From Ktedonospora formicarum (GTDB taxonomy: Bacteria > Chloroflexota > Ktedonobacteria > Ktedonobacterales > Ktedonobacteraceae): DNA of 64,000 nucleotides. Position 1 is the first letter of the stretch. Each line of letters starts with the position of its first letter. Made by a program: the position numbers and the translations under genes. The notes under the pieces were generated by a model. The model was not told the DNA's origin, did no database searches, and saw nothing but the letters and a program-made list of their open reading frames with translations. Location of the stretch: contig NZ_BNJF01000001.1 of the NCBI RefSeq assembly GCF_016587355.1, positions 1,426,001-1,490,000 on the forward strand. Reading direction: 5' to 3'. Shown here piece by piece: positions 46,896 through 56,368 of the stretch.

Positions 46896-47831
46896 TCAGG
46901 CTTGCTGCTCACGAAACGCAGCCACGGCCTCAAACATCTCTTCCTGGTCAATGCCAGACCCTTGTGAGGCCTCTTCAAGCATCTTCTGACGCTTCAGAAC
47001 CTCTTCTTTAAGCTGCTGGCGAGAGATATGTAGCCAATTCGCGATCTCATCCAGAATTTTGTCATCGGCGTGTAGGAAGGAGTCATCAACCTGATCCCAG
47101 AGTGAGAGTGGCAACGGCTCAACAGCTTCAGGATTGGTAGGATTCACATTTGGCTGAATAAAATGAGTGCTGAACCAGCGACGACGCGGTGGATAGAGGC
47201 GTCCAACAAGGCCAATGTTCACAACGATACCCAGGCGGCGCGCATTTTCCGCACCAACACGCAGGGTACGCGTATACATACGCATTACTTCGTCAATCGT
47301 ATCAGCATGCACACTGGTCGCGATATGATAGCCCAGGGCTGGAAGCGAGAGATAGCGACGCGCCACACGCCCCCACATATAAATTGGCAGATGATCACTG
47401 ACCTCATTGCAAAGGGCATAGGTCGTCGCGGGATCTATCCCTTCAATCTGCGTAAAAGCGAAATCCTCATACATCCCCGCCATATAAGCTAGAGCCGTCC
47501 CCTCAGGAAGGAACTGGAGCAGAGCGTTCAGGGTTGTCGTCTTACCAACGCCCGGCTGTGGATCGGTTGGTCCCGCAACCGTAAGCGAAGCCCCATTCTC
47601 CAGTAAGAGCCAGATCAAGGCCACAGTCTTCGCATCCACGCTTCCCAGCGCTATAATCTGCGCTAGTGAGAGCGGGCGGCGCGACTCATAATGCCAGTAA
47701 TACCGTTCGTAAGGATCACGCGGATCGAACATGCAATGCTTCCCTTCCAGGTGCGAAGTCACCCAATAGACGCGGCTTACACCGCCTGCGCTCCTCTGGT
47801 AGCGAAAGACATACCCATACAGATACCCCAT
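46896..47831 (-). CDS. ATPase of the type II/IV secretion (CpaF/VirB11-like) group
   Basis: A 311-residue ATPase. Walker A is seen as GPTDPQPGVGKTTTLNALL, a normal GxxxxGKT site preceded by a 4-residue insert. The Asp-box-like YMAGMYEDFAF and the His-box HIATSVHADTIDEVMR are typical of the secretion-ATPase superfamily. C-terminal about 60 residues are acidic and helical. Most family members sit in pilus or secretion operons; here it is alone with a histidine-phosphatase gene upstream, so its machine is not visible. GGGAG lies just ahead of the ATG at 47831; an ATG at 47732 is the other candidate. Confidence 0.75.
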   Translation of the reverse strand: MGYLYGYVFRYQRSAGGVSRVYWVTSHLEGKHCMFDPRDPYERYYWHYESRRPLSLAQIIALGSVDAKTVALIWLLLENGASLTVAGPTDPQPGVGKTTTLNALLQFLPEGTALAYMAGMYEDFAFTQIEGIDPATTYALCNEVSDHLPIYMWGRVARRYLSLPALGYHIATSVHADTIDEVMRMYTRTLRVGAENARRLGIVVNIGLVGRLYPPRRRWFSTHFIQPNVNPTNPEAVEPLPLSLWDQVDDSFLHADDKILDEIANWLHISRQQLKEEVLKRQKMLEEASQGSGIDQEEMFEAVAAFREQQA

Positions 47832-47987
47832 TCCACTCCCGAGAAAGGATGCTACAATGGCTTTCCCTCGTTGACAAATGCTAATGTCAGCCTGGTATTA
47901 TCCCACCTTATAGACCTAGGGACAATCAAACGACGACACACAAACCTCCGGCGGATAACCACCTTCAATCGCATTATTTGAAGCCGC

Positions 47988-48677
47988 TCAGGATTTCTGC
48001 TCACCCATCTCTTGGGAATCATCAGTGCCCTTATTCTCCTGAGCAGGTTGAGTAGGTGGCTTCAGCCATCCAGGATGAGGACTCCACCCCATCGCTACAA
48101 CATAAGGCTGATGATCCGTCTCCAGTTCTATCAAACTGACCGACGCGTTATCTATATGTATAGAGCCTGCGCGACGCGCCTCCAGACCAGTATAGTGCGC
48201 CAGGAGCAATTTAATCACATCAGCATGGGCAACAAAAACCGGGTACGCTCCAGTGCCATCCTGTGCCAACCAACGCTCTACTGCTGCGACTACACGCTGC
48301 TGCGCATGCGGAAAGGTTTCTACGCCTTCAGGGGCAATCGTTGGGTCCTTGACATACGCTGACCAGGCAGGATCTTCCTTCGCCAACTCACTAATGACTT
48401 TACCTGCCCAGGGACCAACATCCGTATCGGCCAGATCAGGTTCAATTTGAATGGGAAGATCTCGTCCCTTTGCGATATATGCCGCCGTATCGCGTGCGCG
48501 CTCCAGGGGGCTACTGATAATCGCACTGATGGGCAGCACTGTAAGCGCCTCCGCCAGCCGCGCAGCCTGCTGGTGGCCACGCTCATTGAGCGCCACACCG
48601 GGCAATTGCCCAGGTAGGCGATGTTCGGTATTCCAAGTCGTTTGCCCATGACGCACGATGAGCACTGTTCGCTTCAT
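47988..48677 (-). CDS. Histidine phosphatase family protein
   Basis: About 229 residues, phosphoglycerate-mutase-like. The catalytic RHGQTTWN is at the start, the second Arg in ISSPLERARDTA, Glu/Asp in DVGPWAG, and the final His in VFVAHADVIKLLL. Such proteins remove phosphate from sugars, nucleotides or proteins; the substrate is not defined. The start at 48677 has AGGAG 3 bp upstream. The frame also runs on upstream to 48836 through a hydrophobic stretch; that extension was not adopted. Possibly one operon with the secretion-type ATPase 156 bp downstream. Confidence 0.8.
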   Translation of the reverse strand: MKRTVLIVRHGQTTWNTEHRLPGQLPGVALNERGHQQAARLAEALTVLPISAIISSPLERARDTAAYIAKGRDLPIQIEPDLADTDVGPWAGKVISELAKEDPAWSAYVKDPTIAPEGVETFPHAQQRVVAAVERWLAQDGTGAYPVFVAHADVIKLLLAHYTGLEARRAGSIHIDNASVSLIELETDHQPYVVAMGWSPHPGWLKPPTQPAQENKGTDDSQEMGEQKS

Positions 48678-49041
48678 AAGCTCCTGTGTACTATCCTCTC
48701 TAGAGTGTAGACGTCGCCAGAGGCGCCAACGCCAGCGCACAAAGCGGATCAAGACGATAAGGCTGATCCATATCCCCCGAAGCATAGAGTAGCACCTCCA
48801 GTCCTTCATGAATAGGGGTCCTCTGCACTTCATCATCCAGGGTCTTGCTTCAGAGGGTTAAGCATTCGTTGTGCTGTATTGTACCAGCGTACCCGGAAAT
48901 GGTGCAAATTGCGAGTGAGAATCCTCAAAAAATTGGCGACGTCATTCAAGATTTCTATATATCTATAACAGAGACTTTGAGAACAGAAGCATTAAATTTG
49001 TTGCCTCGCACACAAGTATGAGGGTAATTTCTCATTATCCT

Positions 49042-49081
49042 AAAAAAGTCCAAAGACGTCCCATATGGAACACCTTTGGAC
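49042..49081 (-). terminator. Terminator after the DUF929 gene
   Basis: A stem of eight bases (49048-49055 with 49074-49081) extended by A/T runs on either side, so the U-tract is good in both directions. About 45 bp past the stop at 49128. The remainder of 48678-49041 shows no gene except the unadopted upstream part of the histidine-phosphatase frame. Confidence 0.75.
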
Positions 49082-49127
49082 CTTTTTTATCACGAGACCA
49101 AAATCTCTAGCACGGGTACACGAAGTA

Positions 49128-50117
49128 CTAGTATCGACGGCGTTCTGGTAAAGCCATTTGAACTGCGTTCAACGCCAAAGCCGTGCTTCCTGGATTTGAA
49201 CTCTTCGCAAACAGCGAACTGCTCAAAGTAGGGATAGGTTCTTGTGTGCAGACATCGGCAGGCTGGTTATTGGTTGCCTTACAAATGGCGGCAGTCAGGT
49301 AATTAGCTCCGCCTACGATGCCCTTAGTCACATCGGAATTGGGGTTCTTCAGATCATTCGCCACATCCGCATAGGAGAGGTTCAGAAGCGTCTGAGGTGG
49401 GAAAAATGAACCTGAAGAGGTTGCCACATTGCCTACAAGCATGAAAGGGATTGCCCCTTTATCCGATGGCGAGGTGTAAGGAGGCGCATCATATGTATCA
49501 ATCAGCGAACGCTGCTCAGCACTCGGAGTGTCGAGAGTCTTCCCATTGTTATCCTGGGTCTCAATCGCCACGAAGTCGATATAGGGACTAGTGTACTTAG
49601 CCCCATGGAACGAGAAGGTAATAATATTCTGCTCAGCGGATGAAATGGTATCTATCTTCCCACCAAAGGAGCCAAATCGGCTCAATGCCGCGACAATAGA
49701 CCAGCGCTGCGCGGCACAATAAGGGCACCAATCAGCGCCTACATACAGCAATTGAGGCTTTCCGGTGGGGCCTTTCGGAATAGAAGTTCCAGGGGGTACC
49801 TCTTTAAACAGCGTCTTCGCGTTCCCCGCTCCCACCGTCTTATAGGTCTGAGGGCTTAGACTCGTCAACGCGGCTTGCGCGTCAGCGCTCCCCTTGACCA
49901 CATCAGCCGATTGCTGCCGGGAAGCCCAAACGAAGATTCCTATCACAACCGCGACCATTACCAGAATACCACCCACCAGCAGCCAGGGTTGATTATTTCT
50001 CTGCCCCCGCCTACCTCTAGAGCGCCTTTTCTGGTTTGTATTCAAACGCTGGTTCCGCTGCTGACGCACCTGCTCTCGACGCTGTGCGGCGGAATTACGT
50101 TGCTTCGAATTCGCCAT
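49128..50117 (-). CDS. DUF929 protein with thioredoxin-like CPYC site
   Basis: A 329-residue membrane-anchored protein. The first 40 residues are basic (QRREQVRQQRNQRLN), then one membrane segment (LLVGGILVMVAVVIGIFVWA), then about 260 residues outside. The outer part contains VGADWCPYCAAQRW, a CxxC thioredoxin-type site, and matches the DUF929 layout. It likely handles disulfides or redox chemistry outside the cell; this follows from the CxxC only. A second Cys pair sits near residues 279 and 291. Single gene with terminator. Confidence 0.85.
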   Translation of the reverse strand: MANSKQRNSAAQRREQVRQQRNQRLNTNQKRRSRGRRGQRNNQPWLLVGGILVMVAVVIGIFVWASRQQSADVVKGSADAQAALTSLSPQTYKTVGAGNAKTLFKEVPPGTSIPKGPTGKPQLLYVGADWCPYCAAQRWSIVAALSRFGSFGGKIDTISSAEQNIITFSFHGAKYTSPYIDFVAIETQDNNGKTLDTPSAEQRSLIDTYDAPPYTSPSDKGAIPFMLVGNVATSSGSFFPPQTLLNLSYADVANDLKNPNSDVTKGIVGGANYLTAAICKATNNQPADVCTQEPIPTLSSSLFAKSSNPGSTALALNAVQMALPERRRY

Positions 50118-50403
50118 ATGTTTCTCTCAATACTCTTAACAGAATAAAGAATACTATCAATGTGCGTCGTATTGTACCATACATAGCTACCACTGGGTAC
50201 AGCTCGCCTGCTCTGTTGAGATCAATCTAGGTGCTTGCTTAAGCAATTCCAGGCCTCTCACACCCCGGCACTCAAGCTCTTCACCTCGCAATCAACCACA
50301 GGCAGCAAGGAAGCTAGAAGAAGCGCTTACATCATTGCTTAAGTATACCGAGAGACGCATAAAGAAATGAACATAATCTCCTGGCAAGATCACAAACAAA
50401 TGC
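50118..50403. other. Intergenic region ahead of tRNA-Glu
   Basis: About 285 bp between the DUF929 start and the tRNA-Glu promoter. No gene or hairpin that I can support. Confidence 0.4.
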
Positions 50404-50432
50404 TTGACAATTCACGGACAATAAGGTACAAT
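50404..50432 (+). promoter_or_regulatory. Promoter of tRNA-Glu
   Basis: TTGACA (50404-50409), 17-bp spacer, TACAAT (50427-50432). The tRNA begins 34 bp after the -10 box. Confidence 0.8.
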
Positions 50433-50465
50433 CCAAAGGTCGAAACGATGAGTCGTCGACAACCT

Positions 50466-50539
50466 GCCTCGTTCGTCTAGCGGCCTAGGATGCCACCCTT
50501 TCAAGGTGGAGATCACGGGTTCGAATCCCGTACGAGGTA
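50466..50539 (+). tRNA. tRNA-Glu(TTC)
   Basis: A 74-nt cloverleaf. Acceptor arms GCCTCGT and ACGAGGT pair with one G-U, discriminator A, anticodon arm CCACC/GGTGG with loop CTTTCAA and anticodon TTC, T arm CGGGTTCGAATCCCG. CCA not encoded. Reads GAA/GAG codons and is a usual target of MnmA thiolation. Confidence 0.95.
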
Positions 50540-50547
50540 TCATTTAG

Positions 50548-50597
50548 AAGAGAAGCCTGGCACTGCTTTTATTATTTGAGCAGGTCAGGCTTCTCTT
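50548..50597 (+). terminator. Terminator after tRNA-Glu
   Basis: A 12-bp stem (50548-50559 with 50586-50597) and T-run, nine bases after the tRNA end. Confidence 0.8.
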
Positions 50598-50692
50598 TTT
50601 TGCCTGGCAATAGGTGCTATACTCCATCCTGATAGACACGTGAAACGACGCCGCAAAGCATCGAATATAAGCACATACATAGGAGAAAAGCC

Positions 50693-51925
50693 ATGCTTAG
50701 CGTTGAGGAAGCTCTCACACGTATACTCACAGAGATACAACCGCTCGACACTATTTCTCTCCCGCTCGATCAAGCTATCGGCAGTATTCTGGCTCAGGAT
50801 ATTATTGCGCACGAAGCGATTCCGCCCTTCGATAATTCAGCTATGGATGGCTTTGCCCTCCTGAGCAAAGATAGCAAGCCTAAGCAAGATCAGCCCGCTC
50901 GCCTACGCGTCATTGGCAGTGTCGCCGCAGGCTACGTCTCACAGACACGCGTGGAAGAGGGGACCGCCATGAGAATCATGACGGGAGCACCAGTTCCCCC
51001 TGGAGCCGATGCCATAATTCAGGTTGAACTGACAAACTCAGATGGGTCTCAGAGTGATTGGGTGGAAATCTTACATGAAGTTTCACCAGGCAATAACATC
51101 CGTCCCGCTGGGGAAGACATGCAAAACGGGCAGAAAGTTCTCCAGCGAGGGCAAGAGATTGGAGCATGGGAAATCGGCATTCTAGCAACACTAGGCTATG
51201 CCCACATCGATGTTATTCGCGCACCTCAAGTCGCCATCCTGGGTACAGGTGATGAGGTAGTCGACCTCGACGTCGAGTTACAGCCAGGGCAGATTCGTAA
51301 TAGTAACAGTTACTTGCTAGAAGCAGCCGTAAGACGCGCAGGAGGCATCCCTCATCGCCTGGGGATCGCACGAGATACATCTGAGAACTTACGCGAAAAG
51401 CTCGGGGCCGCGCTCAACTATGACCTCATTCTTACATCGGGTGGTGTCTCCGTTGGCGACTTTGATCTGGTGAAGGATATTATGCATGAACAGGGCCAGA
51501 TGAACTTCTGGCGTATCAATATGAAGCCAGGTAAACCCGTGGCCTTTGGACACATCTCTGGTGTTCCATTGCTGGGTCTACCTGGCAATCCTGTCTCCAG
51601 CGCAGTTACCTTTGAACTATTTGGGCGCCCAGTTATCCGCAAGCTGCAAGGCTACACCCAACTCCTCCGCCCACAGATCGATGTCATTGTTGAAAACGGC
51701 ATACAGGAAACCGCCAGACGCCGTCACTATATACGAGCGCACGTCACCTGGCAACAGGGGCGCTTTATCGCGCGCACCACAGGTAATCAAGGATCTCATA
51801 TCATGACCTCGCTCCTGCAAGCCAACGCCTTACTGGTTATTCCCGAAGGCGGAGCCATCATCAAACCGGGGGGAAGTGTCAAAGCGCTCATGCTCGACTG
51901 GCCGGAAAGCGAGACCACAGCGTAA
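50693..51925 (+). CDS. moeA: Molybdopterin molybdotransferase MoeA
   Basis: A 410-residue enzyme inserting molybdate into molybdopterin-AMP to give molybdenum cofactor. Domain I begins with VEEALTRILTEI; motif PPFDNSAMDGFA is the MoeA core; TGAPVPPGADAIIQVE and LTSGGVSVGDFDLV give the nucleotide/metal site; the C-terminal barrel ends with INPP-like GQ...KPGGSVKAL. Single + strand gene; convergent with the AAA+ regulator only 3 bp from its stop. No other moa/mob gene nearby. Confidence 0.93.
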   Translation: MLSVEEALTRILTEIQPLDTISLPLDQAIGSILAQDIIAHEAIPPFDNSAMDGFALLSKDSKPKQDQPARLRVIGSVAAGYVSQTRVEEGTAMRIMTGAPVPPGADAIIQVELTNSDGSQSDWVEILHEVSPGNNIRPAGEDMQNGQKVLQRGQEIGAWEIGILATLGYAHIDVIRAPQVAILGTGDEVVDLDVELQPGQIRNSNSYLLEAAVRRAGGIPHRLGIARDTSENLREKLGAALNYDLILTSGGVSVGDFDLVKDIMHEQGQMNFWRINMKPGKPVAFGHISGVPLLGLPGNPVSSAVTFELFGRPVIRKLQGYTQLLRPQIDVIVENGIQETARRRHYIRAHVTWQQGRFIARTTGNQGSHIMTSLLQANALLVIPEGGAIIKPGGSVKALMLDWPESETTA

Positions 51926-51928
51926 CGT

Positions 51929-52957
51929 CTACTTTTCAGGCAAGCGATAGCGAAGTTGGTCACGGGAGAGGCGTAGGAGCGCTGCCGCGCGTACCTGGTT
52001 GCCCTGGCAACGCTCCAATGCCTCATGCACAAACATTCGCTCAATAGAGGAGAGATACGCGCGCAGATCTAGCCCATCAGCAGGCAGATGCATCTGCTCG
52101 CGCAACTCAAGCAAGCGCTGCCAGTCGCTTTGCTCCACCTGACGCACGCTTTCAGGAAGATCGCCAGGCAGGATCTCATTCTCCTCACACATAATTTGAC
52201 CATGTTGAATTGTGCTCCGCAACTGGCGGATATTGCCGGGCCAGTGATAGCGTTTGAGCAATTCCATAGCCTCAGGATGAATACGTAGAGGAGTATCTGA
52301 ACTATTGTTATACAGACCAATAAAATGCTCCACCAGCGGTTCAATATCTTCTGGGCGCTCCCGAAGCGGGGGAAGATAAATAGTGATAACCTTGAGGCGA
52401 TAGAAGAGATCGTCACGAAATGCCTTGCTATTGACTGCTGCTTGTAAATCAACATTCGTGGCAGAGATCACTCTCAGATCAACGTGGATTTCTTTAGTAC
52501 TGCCAACACGTCTAAAGCTACGTGTCTCAAGAAAGCGTAGTAGCTTCGCCTGGAGAAGCAGGGGCATGGAGCCAACCTCATCGAGGAAGAGCGTTCCGCC
52601 ATCGGCACGCAAGAGGTGTCCTTCACGTGAGGACTTAGCGTCAGTAAACGCGCCAGCCTCAACGCCGAACATCTCAGTCTCTAGGAGAGTATCAGGAATA
52701 GCGGCACAGTTAATATCCACAAAAGGATACGTAGAGCGGCTACTGAGCTCATGAATGGCATGGGCAACCACGTCCTTACCAGTCCCGCTCTCTCCCTGTA
52801 ACAGAACCGTTGTAGCGGGATACTGTGCCACCTGGCGAATTGTCGTCATAACTTCGCTCATGGCTGGACTTCGACCAATTAACAAACTCGCCAACCGCTC
52901 GGCGGCCCCTGGTGCCTCAGTAGATTTGCGATGGAAAGAAGCAACACGACCCTTCAC
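51929..52957 (-). CDS. AAA+ sigma-54-type activator with variant GAFTDA loop
   Basis: A 342-residue protein with no receiver or sensor domain in front. It starts almost at the AAA+ core: Walker A GESGTGKDVVAHAIHEL, Walker B GGTLFLDEVG, and the second region YHWPGNIRQLRSTIQ. The loop that in sigma-54 activators reads GAFTGA here reads GAFTDA. A Fis-type DNA-binding helix pair ends the chain (CQGNQVRAAALLRLSRDQLRYRL). With the changed loop it may not open sigma-54 promoters; this cannot be decided here. It lies downstream of the DUF4388 gene on the same strand. Confidence 0.88.
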   Translation of the reverse strand: MKGRVASFHRKSTEAPGAAERLASLLIGRSPAMSEVMTTIRQVAQYPATTVLLQGESGTGKDVVAHAIHELSSRSTYPFVDINCAAIPDTLLETEMFGVEAGAFTDAKSSREGHLLRADGGTLFLDEVGSMPLLLQAKLLRFLETRSFRRVGSTKEIHVDLRVISATNVDLQAAVNSKAFRDDLFYRLKVITIYLPPLRERPEDIEPLVEHFIGLYNNSSDTPLRIHPEAMELLKRYHWPGNIRQLRSTIQHGQIMCEENEILPGDLPESVRQVEQSDWQRLLELREQMHLPADGLDLRAYLSSIERMFVHEALERCQGNQVRAAALLRLSRDQLRYRLPEK

Positions 52958-53082
52958 ACATATTCCCCCTCAGCCCTACAAACAACACACAATCCGCACT
53001 CAGATGTACGCACGATACATAAATACAACCAGCAAGATGCGCATCAGACCTGTATCAGGACTAAACGCGCATCAGATATTAT

Positions 53083-54612
53083 CTAATAGACGCCACTAGC
53101 GGTAGTATTAGTTGACTGGTTCATCTGAGGACCACCACCCGCAACCCATCCACGTCCAGGAACAAACGTCGCGCCATTGCCACCATTTCCCCATTGTGAC
53201 TCCGTCTCAAAAGAGAATGGAGAAGAGAATGAGGAGCCATTCTGCGGCGAGGAGGGGGACGTTGGCATCGCGGGCGACCATGGAGAAGCACTTGTCGCCG
53301 CATAGCCTGGAGCAACATATCCACCTTGTACTGTGTTCATCATCGGATTTGCCGCTTCCTGCGACGCTGCAAACATCTCTTCAGCGTGATTGAGCACCTC
53401 CGCTGGAGCGACATGAATCAGTCCCATCGCGATTAATTCGCCTGCTACCTGACGTAGCATCTCAGGAAGCATTGCAAGATCCTGGCAAGCCGTCTGAAGC
53501 GCGGTGCGACCATCCACACGTGTCAGCAAACGCCACTGCTCAGGCGTAAGCTGGAACTGCGGATTTTGAGCACGGTAGGACGAAAGATCGGCAGGAATCA
53601 ACACCATATCCGGTCCCATAAAGGAGGTATCAACACAGGGAGGGCGCACAGGATTCATCACTGGTTCGGGGCGAAGCGGGCCTGTCGACGACACATTATT
53701 GAGCATTCCACCCAACGACAACCCCACAGAACTCGTATCGGGGGTTTGTGAGACAGGTGAGAGCGCCTCAGTTGAAGGAAGTGATGTCGGCGTAACAGAC
53801 GAATCGAAAAGCATTTGGGAGGCGCTCATCTTCTGTGCGGGTGCCTGGACCTCTGCATCTGGTTGGCGCACAACCTGTTGAGGTGGAACGGGCTGTGACG
53901 GACGAGGGGGCTCAGACCCAGGAGGCTGATTGGTAGCGCTAGCAGAAAAAGCCGTATTCGGTGTCGTTTGCGCCGCCTCAAAGGCGACCCCATTATTACC
54001 ATGAGTCTGATGAAGCAATGGAGTAGGCTGCACCCGAGATATAGATGACGGCGTTGGTTGGCTTTGCCCCATCTGAGGACGCTGAACAGGAGCAGAAACG
54101 GCAGGATGAGGCGAGGACGGACTTCCTGACTGTGCAGGCAATGGATTGACATTCGCCAGCGCGAGGAGCGACGAGACCGAAAGCGCTATTAGCAAGCGAT
54201 CAGGAGGAGTAGCAACGCCCTCATCAAAATAGACTTCACCACCAGGCCAGAGCATTAAAACATTGAGCACTTCGAGGGCTTTGCGGTTCGCCCAAACACG
54301 AAGTTCCTCTTGACCCAGAAGCTGAAGATCCATAAGCGCGAGCGCGACACGCGTCTCACTAGCTTCTCCTGCCCCAATCATCGCGAGAGCCTGCTGTAAT
54401 GCTTGTGGGCTAATGACGCCATCCTGTAACAAACGTTCACCAAGCGTATTTGCCCGCACCGGACCGATACACATCAGCCGCCCATCGCGAAAGTAGAACT
54501 CAACGCGTTGAGAACCTTGCGCAACCGTTAGCAAACCAGATTTAGCATAGGTTTCGATGCGCAATAAGACATGTGAGAAATTGAACTGGCTCAACGTACC
54601 TATAAGTGACAC
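53083..54612 (-). CDS. DUF4388 protein with long proline-rich linker
   Basis: A 509-residue protein. The N-terminal 115 residues are DUF4388 (PATAN-like): AKSGLLTVAQGSQRVEFYFR, DGRLMCIGPV and GERLLQDGVISPQAL. A 200-residue Pro/Ser/Gln-rich linker follows, with short repeats, then a small helical domain (WRLLTRVDGRTALQTACQDL) near 365-400 and a low-complexity tail. DUF4388 proteins often go with MglA/roadblock switches, and such a set lies 3.5 kb away. 125 bp upstream of the AAA+ activator on the same strand. Confidence 0.85.
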   Translation of the reverse strand: MSLIGTLSQFNFSHVLLRIETYAKSGLLTVAQGSQRVEFYFRDGRLMCIGPVRANTLGERLLQDGVISPQALQQALAMIGAGEASETRVALALMDLQLLGQEELRVWANRKALEVLNVLMLWPGGEVYFDEGVATPPDRLLIALSVSSLLALANVNPLPAQSGSPSSPHPAVSAPVQRPQMGQSQPTPSSISRVQPTPLLHQTHGNNGVAFEAAQTTPNTAFSASATNQPPGSEPPRPSQPVPPQQVVRQPDAEVQAPAQKMSASQMLFDSSVTPTSLPSTEALSPVSQTPDTSSVGLSLGGMLNNVSSTGPLRPEPVMNPVRPPCVDTSFMGPDMVLIPADLSSYRAQNPQFQLTPEQWRLLTRVDGRTALQTACQDLAMLPEMLRQVAGELIAMGLIHVAPAEVLNHAEEMFAASQEAANPMMNTVQGGYVAPGYAATSASPWSPAMPTSPSSPQNGSSFSSPFSFETESQWGNGGNGATFVPGRGWVAGGGPQMNQSTNTTASGVY

Positions 54613-54793
54613 CGTATTTCACCGTCCGTCCAGAAATTGGTCCTAGCGCGGCAACATCGCGTCTTTTCCGTTGGCCTCACAAATCTGCTTCATCAATCCC
54701 TTGCTCCACATAACGGCTGCGCGCTAGAGCTTACAAAATCAGTGATTAGCTATCCAACTGCTCATCCTCATTGATTGTGCAATGAATAAAAAA

Positions 54794-54861
54794 AGGGTAC
54801 CTACACCGATCTTCCCCAACACAAGAAAGAGTCAAGAAGAAATTCGTATTATAGGTCCCCT
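54794..54861 (-). terminator. Weak hairpin after tRNA-Ser
   Basis: On the minus strand TAGGTACCCT with TTTTTTT at its 3' side (plus-strand 54788-54804) can pair with AGGGGACCTA (54852-54861) across a long loop with one mismatch. Possible terminator of the serS-tRNA-Ser unit. The rest of 54613-54787 shows no gene. Confidence 0.35.
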
Positions 54862-54871
54862 AATAGATAAA

Positions 54872-54955
54872 CGGAAGGAGAGGGATTCGAACCCCCGGGG
54901 CTGTTAACCCAGCTGTTTTCAAGACAGCCGCGATAGACCACTCCGCCATCCTTCC
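54872..54955 (-). tRNA. tRNA-Ser(TGA)
   Basis: An 84-nt class II tRNA. Acceptor GGAAGGA/TCCTTCC, discriminator G, anticodon arm GCTGT/ACAGC with loop CTTGAAA and anticodon TGA, long variable arm, T arm with GGTTCGAATCC. It is 154 bp downstream of serS on the same strand. Confidence 0.95.
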
Positions 54956-55108
54956 GAGAGATACTATACCACAACATTTGCAAAATGGAAAGAGTCTTGC
55001 AACAAATGTGGTACATTTCACACTCCCCACGGCAAAATTGCCTGCTTTTCGTCAGTCCACCGCAACTTCCTCCCTCCTCTTGAGCTCACCAAGCGGGCTC
55101 AGGCTCGC

Positions 55109-56368
55109 CTATCTTGCTGGCGGTATCAGGGAAGTTCGCATATAGGGGCGTAGTACTTTTGGAACGACGACGGACCCATCAGCTTGTTGATACACTTCCA
55201 GAATCGCCGCCATGGTACGCCCTACTGCCAAACCAGAGGCATTGAGGGTATGCACATATTCCGCCCGTGCTCCATTACGAGGCCGATATTTAATATTCGC
55301 CCGGTTCGCCTGAAATCCTTCACAATTGCTTACCGAAGAGACTTCGATATACTCTTGCAAACTTGGTAGCCACACCTCAATATCAAACGTCCTCGACGCG
55401 GAGAATGGGAGATTCGCCGCGCAGAGATCGACTACACGATATGGCAACTCAAGGAGACGAAGAGGTGTCTCGGCATGAAGCAACATCTGTTCATGGATCG
55501 CGTACGACTGAGTTGGTGGCGTCACCTGAAAAAGCTCAACTTTATCAAACTGATGCAAACGCAAGAGCCCTCGCTGGTGACGCGAGGCGGAACCAGCTTC
55601 ACGTCGAAACGCGGTCGTCCAGGCAGCATAACGTAAGGGCAATTCTTCCTTGTTAAGAATGCTATCAATATGCATACCCACCAGAGGCACCTCAGCCGTC
55701 GGATTCAAATATAACTCATCCATAGAGCAGGCGTATGCCTGCTCTTCAAACTTGGGCAATTGACCAGCACCCAGCATGGCAGCGCGGCGAGTTAGAAACG
55801 GAGGAATGATTTCAGTATAGCCAAATTCACGCGTGTGTATATCCAGGAAAAAGGAGATTAATGCCCGCTCTAACTTGGCACCATACCCCTTCAAGGTCAT
55901 GAAACGGCTGCCTGCAATCTGGGCGGCACTAGTAGCATCGAGTATTCCCAGGCGTTCTCCAAGCTCCCAATGAGCGAGTGGGGTAAAATGAAAGGTAGCA
56001 GCCTCTCCCCAACGACGAAGCTCGATATCCGCATCATCTTGTACCTGGTGCTGTGGCAGGTTGGGGATAGTCATCAATAATAATTGGAGCCGGGTATCGA
56101 CATCTGCAATCTGAAGCTCAAGCTGCCGAATATCCTGCATGATCGCCTTGATTTGCTTATTCAAGCCAGGACGATTTTCCGCAGGCGCATTGCGTGCTCC
56201 TGCCCGTAAGCCTTTAAGCGAAGTATAGAGGCCATCATTGCGGGTCGCTAATCCCCGACGTTGCTCTGCCAATCGCAATACTTCATCTATATTATGTGCT
56301 TCATGTCGTCGCCGCAATGCTTCACGAACAACCTGCGGGTACTGACAGATAAAGTCTAAACTCAACAT
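55109..56368 (-). CDS. serS: Serine--tRNA ligase
   Basis: About 419 residues, class II synthetase for tRNA-Ser. The N-terminal tRNA-binding helical arm covers about residues 30-110. Motifs: TAEVPLVGMHIDSIL, FRREAGSASRHQRGLLRLHQFDKVELFQ (motif 2), and the C-terminal SGLAVGRTMAAILEVYQQADG (motif 3). The motif-2 neighbour is LLRLHQFD rather than the common IRQHQFD, a small drift. ATG at 56368 gives normal length; the frame extends further upstream, but the extra 47 residues match no family. A TATACT box stands close before the ATG, so a very short leader or leaderless message is possible. tRNA-Ser follows. Confidence 0.93.
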   Translation of the reverse strand: MLSLDFICQYPQVVREALRRRHEAHNIDEVLRLAEQRRGLATRNDGLYTSLKGLRAGARNAPAENRPGLNKQIKAIMQDIRQLELQIADVDTRLQLLLMTIPNLPQHQVQDDADIELRRWGEAATFHFTPLAHWELGERLGILDATSAAQIAGSRFMTLKGYGAKLERALISFFLDIHTREFGYTEIIPPFLTRRAAMLGAGQLPKFEEQAYACSMDELYLNPTAEVPLVGMHIDSILNKEELPLRYAAWTTAFRREAGSASRHQRGLLRLHQFDKVELFQVTPPTQSYAIHEQMLLHAETPLRLLELPYRVVDLCAANLPFSASRTFDIEVWLPSLQEYIEVSSVSNCEGFQANRANIKYRPRNGARAEYVHTLNASGLAVGRTMAAILEVYQQADGSVVVPKVLRPYMRTSLIPPAR

